Source: Tricholoma matsutake (Eukaryota; Basidiomycota; Agaricomycetes; Agaricales; Tricholomataceae). Taken from it: a stretch of 64,000 nucleotides of DNA. How positions within the stretch are numbered: position 1 is the first letter of the stretch; every line of letters starts with the position of its first letter. Below, piece after piece: positions 1 through 11,579 of this stretch. Where the stretch lies: positions 4,774,001-4,838,000 of the forward strand of contig AP026549.1 of the NCBI GenBank assembly GCA_026075535.2, read 5' to 3'. The notes beneath the pieces are model-generated. The model did no database searches. It saw nothing but the letters and a program-made list of their open reading frames with translations, and was not told the origin of the DNA. A program made the translations under genes and the position numbers.

Positions 1-1447
1 TATCGAAAGGGAGGAGATGTTTGGCTATTTAGACAGCAGGGAAATAGGACATGGCCTTTTTAGCGATTCTCCCCTCACCACACCGGAGCCTACTCCGCCT
101 CCCTCACCTACTCAAAAACTGACTTCTTTGGATGACCACAATCTCCCCCCAGATCCCCAGTCAGTGCCAGGGGAAACCACTTCAACCTTGGCTGGTCAGC
201 TGGAAAATGTGGGTAAGAAGTATGGCAGCAACAAGCAACAGAGCCATGCAAAGCGGAAGCGCAATGGAGCTGAGCAGTGGAAGGAGTGTGAGGCCGGAGT
301 GCATGCTTATGAAGTTTGGCCTGCCACCTGCCAGAAATTGCATAACCCAAACTCGAAGGCCATTGATGCCAAGCTCGATCTCATGGATATTTCAATCTCA
401 GCCCCTGGGTACATAGGTCTACATGACACTGAGGAGTTGAAGGATAAGACCACATATGAGTTGGACGATCTGGTTGGAGAGAACTCGTGCTTCAAATTTA
501 AGCTGCAAAAGTGGGATGGCAGGTAAGCTAAGTTAATTTTGTGTAAATTCCTATAGCTGGAACTTGAATTTGACAGAAAATCAATCCCCATCGAGGATCA
601 TGCCAGCTGGATTTTCTGTGTAGGCATTGGGCAGCCAGATGACAGTAACCAGGAGCAAAAATGGTCGAAGGGAATGGTGGATGTGGAGAGGGAGATGGAG
701 GAGGCCAGCAAGCAATGCTCCTTTGATTCTAAGGACTTGAATCATCGCTGTGGGCCTTTCCCAGCCCTGGCAGCTGGTATATCATTTGGTGGTAGACAAG
801 TGATCCCAGGCAACCTCGTGCACAACTGAGTGAATCACAGAGTTTTATGAAAACTCCTCAGCTACCTGTCCTTTGTCTGCATCTCCAAATTTGCAAATGG
901 TGGATCTGCAGCTTGGTTCCCCAAGCTTTATAAATATCACCATAAAACTCTTGGGGCCCTGTATGAGCAGGACGAAGGCCTCGAGCACCTATTTCTGGAT
1001 AGCATCTGGGCAGCAATTTCTTTCAACTTTGGCCCAGTGACTTGGTGCTATCGGCATACAGATTGGGGGAACCTCGCCTTCAGAGTCTGCGTTATAACCA
1101 ATGTTGGAAAGTTTGATTCAATGCGCGGCGGCCACCTCATCCTATGGGAGTGTGGGATTGTTATCAAGTTTCCTCCAGGCACGTTCATCATCATTCCCTT
1201 GGCTATCATCAGCCACTCGAACCTCCCCATCCAACCCCATGAGATTTGGTACTCCTTCATGCAGTATGCAGCTGGTGGTCTATTCTGATGGGTTGAGCAT
1301 GGGTTTCAGAAGGAGGAGAGCTATGCTAATGGATCTTTGGTGGCCAAGCATGTGGCAGAAGAGGTTCATAGGGCAGCATGTAAGGATTTTGGTCTTTCTT
1401 TGTTTTCTACGATGGATGAGCTGTGTGCAATGGCGCAACAGAGCTAA
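1..1447 (+). pseudogene. TET/JBP-like 2OG-Fe(II) oxygenase, decayed (left copy, 5' truncated by window)
   Basis: Members of the TET/JBP family oxidise methylated or modified bases using Fe(II) and 2-oxoglutarate; fungal members are expanded in Agaricomycetes and linked to transposons. Seen here: a Ser/Pro/Thr-rich N-terminal exon (to about 523), a short intron, then a block ending in GISFGG, then the core with the metal motif HTD (about 1058-1066), the strand LILWECGIVI, and the distal His in ISHSN (about 1210-1222). The frame is broken by TGA at 827-829, 848-850 and 1286-1288; each replaces an Arg expected from the family pattern, i.e. CGA to TGA. The codon after PHEI (1247-1249) is TGG, where the family pattern expects the 2OG-binding Arg. 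The 3' end is TAA at 1445-1447. The same three stops occur in the right copy, so decay began before duplication. Confidence 0.8.
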
Positions 1448-1786
1448 CTTAGTAGCCGCTGCATTGTACCAGTAAACCGGCAATCAACGCTACTTCATGT
1501 AAAATTACAATTGGACCCATTCATCTGCTCAGTAATATATTGTCTTTTGCTTCCTAGCTCCTAGTACAATGAGAATGTGGAGACCCCAGTGGCCTGATAG
1601 AACCTCCAAGCCTGAACTTGAAGCTTGAAGGCTTGTCCGATCTCAATCAGATGTGATGTTAGGACATGTTTACACCCTTACATAATTATAAACAAGTCAT
1701 GGGAAGTTCAAGTTGAAGTGGCAGTGCTCAACTTCTTGTTCTCTCTCATCCTTCCTCACTTCTGCGTGTGCTGCTCTTACTTCCTG

Positions 1787-1843
1787 GCCCTGCAGGTCTG
1801 ACTTTTTGTCACCTGCCTGGTTGTGTCTGACTTTTCATCATGC
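1787..1843 (+). repeat. Pair of GTCTGACTTTTTGTCAC-type short repeats
   Basis: Two head-to-tail copies of GTCTGACTTTT-TGTCAC or CATCA lie just 3' of the oxygenase remnant, the first flanked by CCTGCAGG on its left and CCTGC on its right. The same motif occurs at 46441-46498, 48586-48613, 48783-48838 and 49146-49194, in both orientations. The arms GAC/GTC and CAGGT/ACCTG make it an imperfect palindrome around an A5/T5 core. Clustered short repeats in both orientations resemble subterminal transposase-binding repeats of DNA transposons, but binding is inference. Confidence 0.65.
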
Positions 1844-1939
1844 AACCCTACATTTGGGTTACCTCTGGCCCCTTGAACCTGTCAGCAGCTCACCCTAGAG
1901 TCCTTGACAGGAATTTCAGTACATCCAAGTGTCAGATGT

Positions 1940-2730
1940 CCCCTCAAGGTGAGATCCCCTTTACCCACTATATCAGTTACACAATGCCTGTCCATTGCTT
2001 GTGCCCAGGAAATCAGTGCAAGCAGCGCATAGCAACAGGGTGGCAGCTGATAAAAGATTGAGAGCTGATGCATTTTCTACTTTAGTTCATCCTGAAGCCC
2101 ATTCACCTCCACAAAGGTGTTAATGTTTTCTATATCCAACGCGGTTGGCTGAAGTACTTTGTTCCAGGGGTGCCCAGTCAAGCTGCTTGGTGGACGTGCC
2201 TCCATGTATGTGCCAGTGTTGGCTTGATGTAGCAGTGATGATAAGCTTCTCAACACATCCAATGGCACCTCAAGGTGAGAGCCTCCTTTCTTACCCTGCC
2301 CTGTCAAATATGCAATGCCCACCCTTTACTCAAGCCTGGGAAATTGGCGCAAGTGACATGTAGCTGTATGGCGGCAGGCAATCAATGATCGAGAACTGAC
2401 AGATTTTTTCTTTACTTTAGTTCATCCCAAAGCCCATTCACCTTGACAAAGCTGTTAATGCTTCTCATATCTGATGTGGCATTCAGCATTCAGGGTATTC
2501 GTCAGTGTTGGCATGAGTAGTGGCAATGACTCAGATGGGCTTCTCAAGGTGAGAGCCTCCCTTCTTACTCTGCCCTGTCAGGTATGCAATGCCCACCCTT
2601 TACTCGAGCCTGGGAAATTGGCGTACACAATGCATAGCTGTATGGTGGCAGGTAATCAAAGATCGAAAGCTGATGCACTTTCTAGCTTAGTTAATCCCTC
2701 AGCCATCTGAAAGGTATTCATATTTCTTAT
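1940..2730. repeat. Three diverged tandem units of about 270-300 bp
   Basis: Three consecutive units share, in order, a block around CAAGGTGAGA, a block like TGCAATGCCCACCCTTTACT, GGGAAATTGGCG, a TAGCTGTATGGYGGCAGG block and a GAGAACTGATGCA-like end. They centre near 2000, 2350 and 2630. The equivalent right-copy units are at 45180-46420, where the foldback element has landed inside one. No long open frame runs through them. Fragments of the same unit also lie on the other side of the oxygenase gene in the right copy (about 48365-48520), so the gene is bracketed by these repeats. Confidence 0.6.
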
Positions 2731-2888
2731 ATCTGATGCGGGCAGCTAAAATGTCCTAGCCCAGGTGTGCTCAAGCAAATGGCTGGGCAGCCGTTCCTCT
2801 ACTTGGCAGCCCATTTGTGCCTCCATTTGCATGCCGTCTTTTTTTGCTTTGGCTGTGATGCAACAGTACCTATGCAGCTACCCTTAAT

Positions 2889-4380
2889 TTATATGCCATT
2901 CAAATGCATCATGCCTGCTCGTCCCCAAGTTCCCAACTTCAAGTTGGTCCCCACTGATTCCACATATTTCATCGGTTGCTTTCTCCATCTCATATACATA
3001 GCAGTCAAAGTCCAGATATGGCATGAATGATTGTTGAAAATGATATTGATAAATTTAATTATATCTAGCCTTTGAAGCATGGTCATTGTGATGTATGCTA
3101 GGAAGTAAGGCGCACTTCTTGTTCTCTTAACCATTATTTTACCCTTATTCTACTTGTATGCCTCAAGGAATAAAGTCCTAAGACTTTGTGGGGTGCATGT
3201 TCATAATTTTCTGCTTCCTTGCATAGATGGGCTCCTGAGCTGCCTATTTTCAGCATCATCCCCACATAACTGATGGGGTAAATGTTTTATGAGGGTAGGG
3301 CCATGTAACACAGTTGATTTGAAATCTAGAAGGATATATACAAAATGATTGAAATGAAAAGTCTAAATGATGGTTGGTTTATCCATGCCACCTTCCTTAC
3401 TCATGGTCAGTTAGCTCCGAATCATCCTCCCTTTGCAGGCTGCAGTAGTGGCTATGGAATGCTTGGTGCATCATGATGAGCAAGCATGCCTCACACTTGG
3501 AAAACAGGCTGAAGAATTCCACCTCCATTAGCCCATGCCTATCCATGGAATCAAGCTTCAAGAATCTGCGCCAGTTGGTTTCATAACCAAGATCCACATA
3601 CTCAATGGAATGGGGCACTTCGGTGGTTAAATCTATGGCCAGGGTTAGCTCAAATGTTTTGGGATTGCTCTTCACTTACCTGCTTCCATGTAGGTCTGCT
3701 TCAACAGCCTTGGGATGCACTCTAATTCTCAGGGATGTAGAGCAGGAGGAGGGCGCAATGCATTGCTTTCTTCATAATATGTGGTAAGTACTTTGAGCTC
3801 TGGAGAAACCTCCCAACTTACCTCAAGGTGGAAATGTCCATGCTGGAGTGCCAACCACCTGATATAGCCTCTGTAATGGCACTGGGCCGCTGTAAACACT
3901 TACTGCATTCTTCAGTATAGATGGAGACTGACCAATGTATCCGCATCAGCTGTTTGCACATTCGGCAACATACTCCCCAGTGTAGCATCCAAAGACCAGT
4001 ATGTATATGGCCGCTTCAGTGAAGACTGGGTCTTCGCTAACCTGTTGAAGCAATGGACACAAGCAGCTGGGCCCAAGGAATTGGTAATGTTCATGATGTT
4101 CATGCAGTGTGCCTGGTGCTACATGCTTCCTTGCATGGATGGGCCTTTATATGACCATCAGAGATGCAGCGGCAAGGTTCCAAGCTACACACCAGTGCCA
4201 TTTGGTCAGTTTCAGTGTAGCTGGCTCAAGGGACCAGATGACATTCATCAAGTTGTATACCTTGTTGAGCAATATCTGCCGGTATGTCAGGGCAGTGGTC
4301 ACTGTCAGCGGCCCCAACGTACTGGCTGTGGATGCCCAGGCATGAAGAAAGGAACCACTTGATGAAGGTGAGGGGCTCAA
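2889..4380 (-). pseudogene. Unrecognised multi-exon gene(s) of the repeated element, left copy
   Basis: Open segments on the minus strand at 3397-3675, 3912-4103 and 4147-4380, with a further one at 2889-3134, match plus-strand segments at 43531-45028 in the right copy. The clearest block contains VPHSIEY, LGYETNW and a C-x2-C followed by MHQAFHSHYC, which could be a zinc-binding arrangement, and another has a CANGRCGY-like motif on the right copy. Short introns with GT..AG can be drawn between blocks, but the full exon structure cannot be fixed. I do not recognise the family. Its presence at the same place in both copies argues that it belongs to the element. Confidence 0.4.
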
Positions 4381-5004
4381 TTCAATGCTAGGTGTTGAGT
4401 TGGGTTTTGTTGGTTGAATTGGCCAGGCATTTATGGGCTGCTAGGCTTTGAATGAGTCACCCTGCCGTGACTCAGATTGACTGACTCTGAGTCAGTGAGG
4501 TCATTAAAAGTTGGCACGGCGGGCAAGGGGCCCCATCCTCCTTGGCCCCCATTGTATCCCCAATGCCGGATGAGAACTCTCCTCCAGGCAATGCTACAAG
4601 TGTCAATGCCCTCAAGCTTGGGAACAGGAAAAAGCTGTGTGTCCATTGTATTTCCACCATGCCATGCTCTAATGCTACCACTCAGCCATGCCAGTGAGCT
4701 TAATAAGTTCCCATCCTCCATAACTGGCACTCAACTTGCTTTTGGTCTTGTAAGTGTTCCCTCCTGATTTTTTTAGGATTGTTGGCTTACATATGTTTCT
4801 CAACAGCAAAATCAACTACCACAACTTTCAATCCATATTCTTTTGAGGTCATATGCAATAGGTTTTCATTTTGTATGTACCCCAACATCAGCTCTTTCTT
4901 GACATTCATCATTGTTCTAGAATACACCTATAACTGGCTTGTTGAAACCATTGAACGCCACTCACTACTAGTATCCTCACCAAGACTCGTGAAGACAGAA
5001 CCAA
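4381..5004. other. Region without a supportable gene; contains TGACTCA-type inverted motifs
   Basis: Weakly open frames occur on both strands (4431-4767) but neither looks constrained. At 4448-4497 TGACTCA/TGAGTCA heptamers are arranged as inverted repeats (GACTCAGATTGACTGACTCTGAGTC). The right copy has an extra about 33-bp tandem duplication of this motif (43385-43445). The rest holds nothing I can name. Confidence 0.4.
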
Positions 5005-5771
5005 TTGTGCCACTCACTACTAGCAAGACTCATAAAAACAAAACCAGGTGGAGGCCAACAAGACGATGTTCTTTATCGTATGTGCACTGACCTTTCTTGC
5101 CATGCTGACATCGTCCTGACCAGTATTTTCACTAGCTCCGCTTTTCATGCGCAGTCCAAGTCTACCACATCTACTGCTCTACCCACTCCATCCTCTGCAA
5201 ATTCTGGATCCACATCGAGATGCCGTACCCAGCTCTTTACTAGCAATGGGAGACTTTTGTGCACGGTCACAATCACAGTCCTTGTGGTTGGAGTAGATGG
5301 AGTTTGCACTGTGGGTGTGGACACTGACACCAATGCACCTGCACCTCCAACCCAGATAATCAGCAACTGCTGGTGGGTACTCCCCCTTGAGGAGAAGCAC
5401 ATCTGGGAGATCCATGCAAAGCACAAAAAAGCAGCACATAAAGCTAGGTACCCCGAGTATCACTTTCATCCAGTGCATAATAAGGAGAAACGCAAGCAGG
5501 AGAGGGAGAGGTGTAAGGGGAAGCAGCAGCAGGGGGGTGCGGAGGCAGGTGGGGGGGATGGAGGGGAGGATGAGAGGAGGTGTGAGGAGGTAGTGGTGTT
5601 ATTGCTCGAAAGCAAAAAAGGTGACAAGCTAGCTGCGGCTGTCTGTGACCTTGACCAGCGTCGTGCACACCACCTCCAGCAAAGCCTCCATCACCGCTCT
5701 TCATCCATCCCCCTCCCGAATGACTATTACTACCCCACTCCAGCACCCATACACTCATCCATCCTCCTCCC
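5005..5771 (+). CDS. HMG-box protein, 5' part (left copy), interrupted by gypsy element
   Basis: HMG-box proteins bind and bend DNA in the nucleus. The segment from about codon 115 (PPTQIISNCW) through EEKHIWEIHAKHKKAAHKARYPEY to VHNKEKRKQ matches helices 2 and 3 of fungal HMG boxes, including W, the K/A-rich helix, the YP-x-Y turn and a basic tail. Helix 1 is not obvious and may lie in an unrecognised upstream exon. Downstream is a Gly/Gln/Glu-rich linker. The frame here is open up to 5771, where an LTR element is inserted; coding resumes at 11986. The start codon choice (5005) is uncertain. In the right copy an 8-bp deletion after the HMG segment breaks the frame, so this copy preserved the better frame until the insertion. 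Confidence 0.55.
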
Positions 5772-6172
5772 TGTTAGGGCGACACCCACTATCTGCTAGC
5801 TAAGACCGTGCAGGTTCTCTCTACAAGAAGGGGGCGGGATCCACGCTGGTGATGGGGAAATTGATGGTTTTGATGCGAGGGGTTATTAATAGGTGAGTTT
5901 GTTGAGATAGGCCTTTCACACTGAAAACGTAGGTGGAATACCTAAGAGAACACAACTGGGGTCCCCTAGGCATATATTTAGGGTTTATATACTATGTTAC
6001 ACATATTGTACATTGTTGTTACCGACGCACTCATACATGCGCATACATTTGATGCATGCAAAATAAAACTCTCACGCTATCAAAGTGCAGCGTCATTTGG
6101 CGTCATGTAGCATAATTCGACATAATAAAATTAAAATAAAATTTTATTAGGTAATGGGGTGGTTTCCTAACA
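5772..6172 (-). repeat. 3' LTR of element A
   Basis: 401 bp, TG...CA ends, flanked outside by the CTCCC target duplication. Compared with the partner LTR it differs near the start at GGGCGAC/GGGCAAC, GACCG/GACTG and GGGCGGG/GGGCAGG, all CpG-type transitions. Confidence 0.97.
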
Positions 6173-6183
6173 TTACCCCCCTT

Positions 6184-9100
6184 TTATGCCTCGACTTCCA
6201 GGCGAGAAAATATTGTGTCTGTCCCCTTTGTGAAATTTTGGTAAGGCCGGAATCTCATCCCCTCATACACCATTCTCGCAATGTGATGCGGAGCATTCGG
6301 ATTACATTTAAAGAATTGGGCGATTGCGTTACGTGCTCGCTTACAATTCTCTTCGGGTTCCCATGAATTATTTTCGTTGGTATAGTTTTTCCACTTTATT
6401 AAGAACTCCAATTTATTCCGTCGAAGATGTGAGTCTAGAATTTCTTCAACTATGTATTCTGGAGCACCTTCTACTATTATCGGAGGTTGCAGAGTAGTTT
6501 GTTGGCCAGGAATAGTGGGTGGGCAGTAAGGGCGTAGGCGGGATATGTTAATCTTGGGATCAATCTTGAATGATCAGGGTAATTTTAGCACTACCACATT
6601 AGGCAAGATTACTTTAGAGATCGCATATGGGCCAACTTGTTTTTCCATAAGTTTCCTCGAAGGTCGTGGAATATTCAGGTCCTTGGTACTTAGCCATACC
6701 AAGTCACCAACTTTGTACTCTGGAGCGCGTGCTCGAGTACAATCTGCATGTCGCATCATGTCATCATGTGCTTTCTTCAATGCCGCCTCTGCTTCCTCTT
6801 GTACCCTTTGCATCTTAGATACAAAATCTTCTACTGACTGTACTTTGACTTCCCTTCTGGGTTCTACTCCCATGCGAGGATGATATCCATAATTTGCGAA
6901 AAAGGGTGTCATACAAGTAGCTGAATGGAATTTGTTATTGTGGGAAAATTCGGCAATTGCCAACCATTCGGGCCAGTCAGTTTGTCAGTAGTTGACAAAC
7001 ATATGTAGGTACTGCTCCAACTCCTGATTCATTCTCTCTGTCTGCCCATCAGTCTGTGGGTGATATGCCGTAGATAATTTAGTTTGAATTCCCAATATGT
7101 TGTTTAGTTCTCACATGAACACAGAAGCAAATTGTGGTCTGCAATTGGAGATAATGGTATTGGGTAACCCATGTAACCGCCATACCTGATTTAGATAGAG
7201 GTGCGCCAAGCCCAATGATGAGGTTTCTGTAGTAGTTGGAATAATATGGACCTCCTTTGTAAAGCGGTCGCATACTACGAATATTGCATCGTACCCTTGA
7301 GCCTCGGGTAATCCAGTAATAAAATCCACAGATATATCTCGCCACAGCGCTTTAGGTATAGGGTTTGGCATTAATTTTCCTGCAGGTTTCTCTGGAAATT
7401 TCTTCCCCCTCATGCATGTATCACATCCATCTACATACCCCAACACATACTTTGAAATTCCGGGCCACCAATAATTTCTCATTACTAATTCCAACGTCTT
7501 CCATCTTCCTGGGTGTCCAGCAATCGGCATATTGTGATGTAACTGGACGATCTCCCTTCGCAAATCCTGATCCTTCGGTACATACACTTTTCCTCAAAAC
7601 AACACCAACCCTTGTTCCTCAGCCCATTCATCTCCTTTGATATTACCTTTCTTCTCTCCCTTCAGAGCTTTCATGGCTTCCACTACTTCATTGTCCATTT
7701 CTGAACATTGTCTAATTTTAGACAACATTTCTGTTTCCAAGCTATCTATTAATAGATGCCCTTGACGCATAGCACAAATGCAAAAGTATTCGGGTTTGAG
7801 TAAGGTAACATTTTTATTGTCCTCCTCCACCCCCCTTTTATGATCGATACATCTGGATAATGCATCTGCTTTCCTCATTAAGCTTCCCGCTTTGTGGACC
7901 AAGTGAAAATTGAAATGCGATAGGAATAGTGCCCAATGTGCTTGCTGGTGATTAAGCTTTTTAGCGGACATGAAGTATTGCAGATTTTGATGATCCGTCC
8001 AGATCTCAACCTGATGCGTACATCCCTCCAAATAATGCCTCCACACCTCCAATGCTCGTATTATCCCCAACATCTCTTTGTCATGCACATCATAATTCCT
8101 CTCCACATCATTCAACCCTTTTGACAAGTATGCACAAGGATGCCATTTGTCATCTTTGCACAGCATTGATAATACCGCTCCAGTAGCAAAATCGGATGCA
8201 TCGGATTCCACTCGCAAAGGGCGTATGAAATCTACTGGGGCTAATATTGGTCCCTCCACAAACTTCCTCTTCAACTCCTCAAATGCTGTCTGCTGCTGCT
8301 CTCCCCACCTCCATACTATTCCCTTTTGCATAAGGTTATGTAAGGGTGCAGCAATTTTAGAAAAATTGTGCACAAAGCAATGATAATAATTTGCGAGTCC
8401 CAAGAAGGCTTGAACCTCCTTGACACGGGTGGGTGCAGGCCAATCTGTGATCGCCTGTACCTTGATTGGATCCATTTTGATCCTGTCAGGGCTGATCAAT
8501 AATCCTAGGAACTCAATCTCGCTTGCCCCAAACACACACTTCTCTGGTTTCAAAAATAGATCATTCTCCACCAACCTCCATAACACCTCCTGTACTATCA
8601 CCTCATGATTTTCTTCATCCTCTGTGAATATCAGAATGTCGTCAATAAATATTATTACCACATCTTTGTCTATTATGTCCTTGAAAATGTCGTTCATCAT
8701 ATTTTGAAAGGTCGGGGGACTATTAGTCATCCCAAAAAACATGACAAGCGGCTCAAAGGATCCTCGATGCATGGCAAATGCTGCCTTCCACTCATCTCCT
8801 TTCTTTATTCGTACATTGTTGTATCCCCATCATAAATCCAATTTTGTAAAGACCTTGGCTTTTCCCACCTTGTCAATTATTTCTGAGATCAACGGCAGGG
8901 GGTACGCGTTCTTCACTGTCCACTCATTCAGATACCTATAATCGGTACACATCCTCTTCCTTTGGTCTTTCTTTGGCACGAAGAATATTGGTGACGTCTG
9001 TGGTGATTTCGAAGGTCATATATATCCTTTGCACAATTGCTCCTTCAGGAATGCATCCACTTCTTCTTGTTCCATTGGAGATAACGGATATACCTTCGAC

Positions 9101-10008
9101 TTCTTCAGCACAAACCCTGGCTTCATCTCAATTGCATGATCCCATGGCTTCCGCACTGGCATTCGCTCAGACTCCTTCTTCTGGAACACTGACAGATATT
9201 CATGATACACTTTTGGCACCCTTTCCTCCACTGGCTTCTCCACCTTCATGATATTCTTGTCCCATGACTGTCCTCCACAAATTGCTCTAAAGGTTTGCTT
9301 CTGCTCTTCTTTCTCGATCATGATCGGAACTTCCCCATTTGGCATTTCCTCATCCTCCACTTCCTCCATTGTAACAGAATACTTTCTCAGACATTCTTTC
9401 TCTTTCTTTTTCCTTTTCTCCTTCTTCATCTTCCTCCCATACACATTACATTCCTTAGGACAACAAGTCATTTGTACTTTCCCAGTTTTCCAATCAATTT
9501 CTGGATTATGCTTCCGTAACCACAGACATCCTATTATTAGATTGGTTTTCCCAAGATTGCACACTTCGAATACGGCTTGCTCCTGATGCTCCTGATACTT
9601 TAGTACCATAGTCACCTCCTCCTTGATAGTTCCTCCACGATTGACTGTTCCATCAATATTGTACACCATTATAGGTTGCGCCAGCTTGCATGTGTTAATA
9701 CCGTTTCCGGTAATTAAGGATCGATTAATAAATAATCCTGTAGCACCACTATCAAGCAACGCTTCCACATCAATAGCTGCATGCGTGTCCACTGTCTTCA
9801 ATCCCACAGTCAAGGTGATTTTGGGTTCTATTCGTGCAGAGTGAATAAAGAATTTGGGGGTTTTTGGAAATGACATGTGACAATTTTCTTTGTCATGTGA
9901 TTCGCAACAGTTGTACTCCTCCTCGATTTCCTTTTCTGATTTACTCTGGGTTTCCTCGGATACTAATACATTGTAATGATTCCAGGTCACCAATGGGGAA
10001 ACCTTCAC
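6184..10008 (-). pseudogene. pol: Element A pol: protease, RT, RNase H, integrase, chromodomain
   Basis: Read on the minus strand: aspartic protease with LLDSGATGLFINRS, reverse transcriptase with FGMTNSP and FIDDILIF, RNase H with TDHQNLQYF and DALSR, the integrase H2C2 zinc-binding block (HHNMPIAGHPGRWKT ... CDTCMRGK), and integrase core segments (VDFITGLPEAQG). It ends in a chromodomain (FLIKWKNYTNENNSWEP, 6184-6411), which in this lineage guides integration to marked chromatin. Stops and breaks separate the segments, for example a TGA in DL-W-GYN near 8836 and one near 7592. Element C keeps CGA at both positions, identifying CGA-to-TGA changes. Not functional. Confidence 0.93.
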
Positions 10009-11102
10009 TGGGACTCTTCCACAAAATTCTTCTGCTTGCCTTCCTCCAGCTTCACTTCCTCAATTGTAGCTTCCCTAATCTTTCTTTTCTGCCTACAATT
10101 CCTAGAAATGTGTCCTAACTGCCCACAGTTAAAACATTTATGTGGGGCTTGTCTCCCTGCTTGATCAACCTCCATTGCCTCTGCTGGTGCTGCTGACTCC
10201 ATAACTATAGGTGTCACTGCCATGGCCAGTGGCTGTGCCCTTGGAGCTTGTGCCTAAGGCACCTTTCCTTTCTCGGACTTTCCTCCTGATGACTTTCCAA
10301 ATTTACTACTTCCGTACATCAACTTTGACTCTGCCTGTTCCTGCCAATATTGCTGGTCAAGGTGCATTGCCCAATTATACCACTCATCCAACTTCTCTGG
10401 CATAGAAGGTAGTCAGTAGATAGACTTGAATAAAGAGGGATTTAATCCTGCTTTCAAAAACTCTACCAACGTGGCTTCTCCCATGTCCGTTTGCGAAGCT
10501 TCTGCTTTGAACTGCAAAATAAATTTATCCGCCGTTAAGGAACCTTGGCGCATGGTCTTTAATTTAGCATTGGCTGTCGCCTTTGGATTAGGGTCTCCAA
10601 ACTGTGCCTCCAATCTCTCCAGAAATTCCTTGAAGGTTGCAAATGGTTTATTTCCCATGGCAATTTGATTAATAGCCTCGTTTCTCCAGAACTGTGCTTT
10701 CCCCCCCTGAATGTATGAGAGAGCAAACATAATCCTAGACTCTGCTGTATGAAACTCTGGCTTCCTCCCATGGATGTACAATACTATAGAGCTGATGAAG
10801 GATTTTGTATTCTCCATGGTACCGTCAAAGATTTGCGGGGGCACATACTTAGGTAAGCGCGCTTTTCCATTTCCGGATTTCTCCACCATCTCATCCTCCT
10901 GCGATATCCACTCCACCATCTCCTCCATCTCATCATCTCTTTCTCCTATCATCTCTGGCTGTACTTCCGCTTGTCTGGGCTGTGATGCTGCCAATACTGA
11001 CACTAATTGCGACATTTGCACTGTAAGTGCATCAATTTTTGCCTCTAGTGCTGGTATGGGAACAGGATTAGGACCAGGATTAGAAGTTGAAGGTTCAGAC
11101 AT
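10005..11102 (-). pseudogene. gag: Element A gag with CCHC zinc knuckle
   Basis: The main segment (10413-11102) starts MSEPSTSNPGPNP and contains the capsid-like retrotransposon gag fold region (IQGGKAQFWRNEAI, FATFKEFLERLEAQFGDPNP). The following segment (10005-10223) holds the nucleocapsid zinc knuckle CFNCGQLGHISRNC, i.e. C-x2-C-x4-H-x4-C. Stops lie between the two parts. Gag would package element RNA into cytoplasmic particles; here the frame is broken. Confidence 0.93.
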
Positions 11103-11566
11103 AATTGTAAAATCTGTGATGAGTCACTTCTTCGACAATTTCAAGACTTGTTCTTCGAAACCTCTCCAAACGTTTACAGGTCACGTGATATGGTTTGTCA
11201 ATCATTCGTCATTTGTTGGGCACCTATTTTGACACTTCGGATCAATAACCTTTCCAACAGTGCCTGATCTCAGAGATAACACTGAATGTGGCTTGTAACT
11301 AAAATAGTCGTCCACATAGAGTGATGTAAATCATAACTAAACCAGATCCGATCGGTTGTCTGGTTGCAGCTGTCCTAATGATGAGCACTGCCTCTTGATC
11401 ACTGGCAGTCACAATGTAAGGCGAGGCCTGGCATCGGCTTATGAAAGAAAAGGTAGATTATGTATATACAAGTACTTCCAGCTCATGCCGAAAGGATGAG
11501 TAATCAGATGTGGCGCGGTGAAACAATGATGTATGCGCAAGTAAGAGAAGGCGCACTGATATGGGA

Positions 11567-11577
11567 AGTTGTGTTCT
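11567..11577 (-). other. Predicted self-priming primer-binding site of element A
   Basis: Immediately inside the 5' LTR the sense strand reads AGAACACAACT. This is perfectly complementary over 11 nt to AGTTGTGTTCT inside the LTR (plus-strand 11755-11765), which lies 34 nt downstream of a TATATAAA box, i.e. where RNA should start. No tRNA-iMet complement is seen. This is the arrangement known for Tf1-type self-primed elements. Confidence 0.7.
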
Positions 11578-11579
11578 TC

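Noticed and set aside
307..591. Minus-strand open frames opposite the oxygenase N-terminal exon
   Set aside because: They mirror the plus-strand coding frame; no domain and no agreement beyond that between the two copies.
4045..4362. Plus-strand open frame with MKQWTQAAGPKEL as a separate gene
   Set aside because: Opposite strand of the unrecognised minus-strand gene; its apparent Cys pairs are not supported by any family pattern.
5772..6172. Classical RIP (CpA-targeted) as the mutation process
   Set aside because: The differences seen fall at CpG rather than CpA in general; methylcytosine deamination is the simpler reading, although RIP-like activity with CpG preference in basidiomycetes is not excluded.
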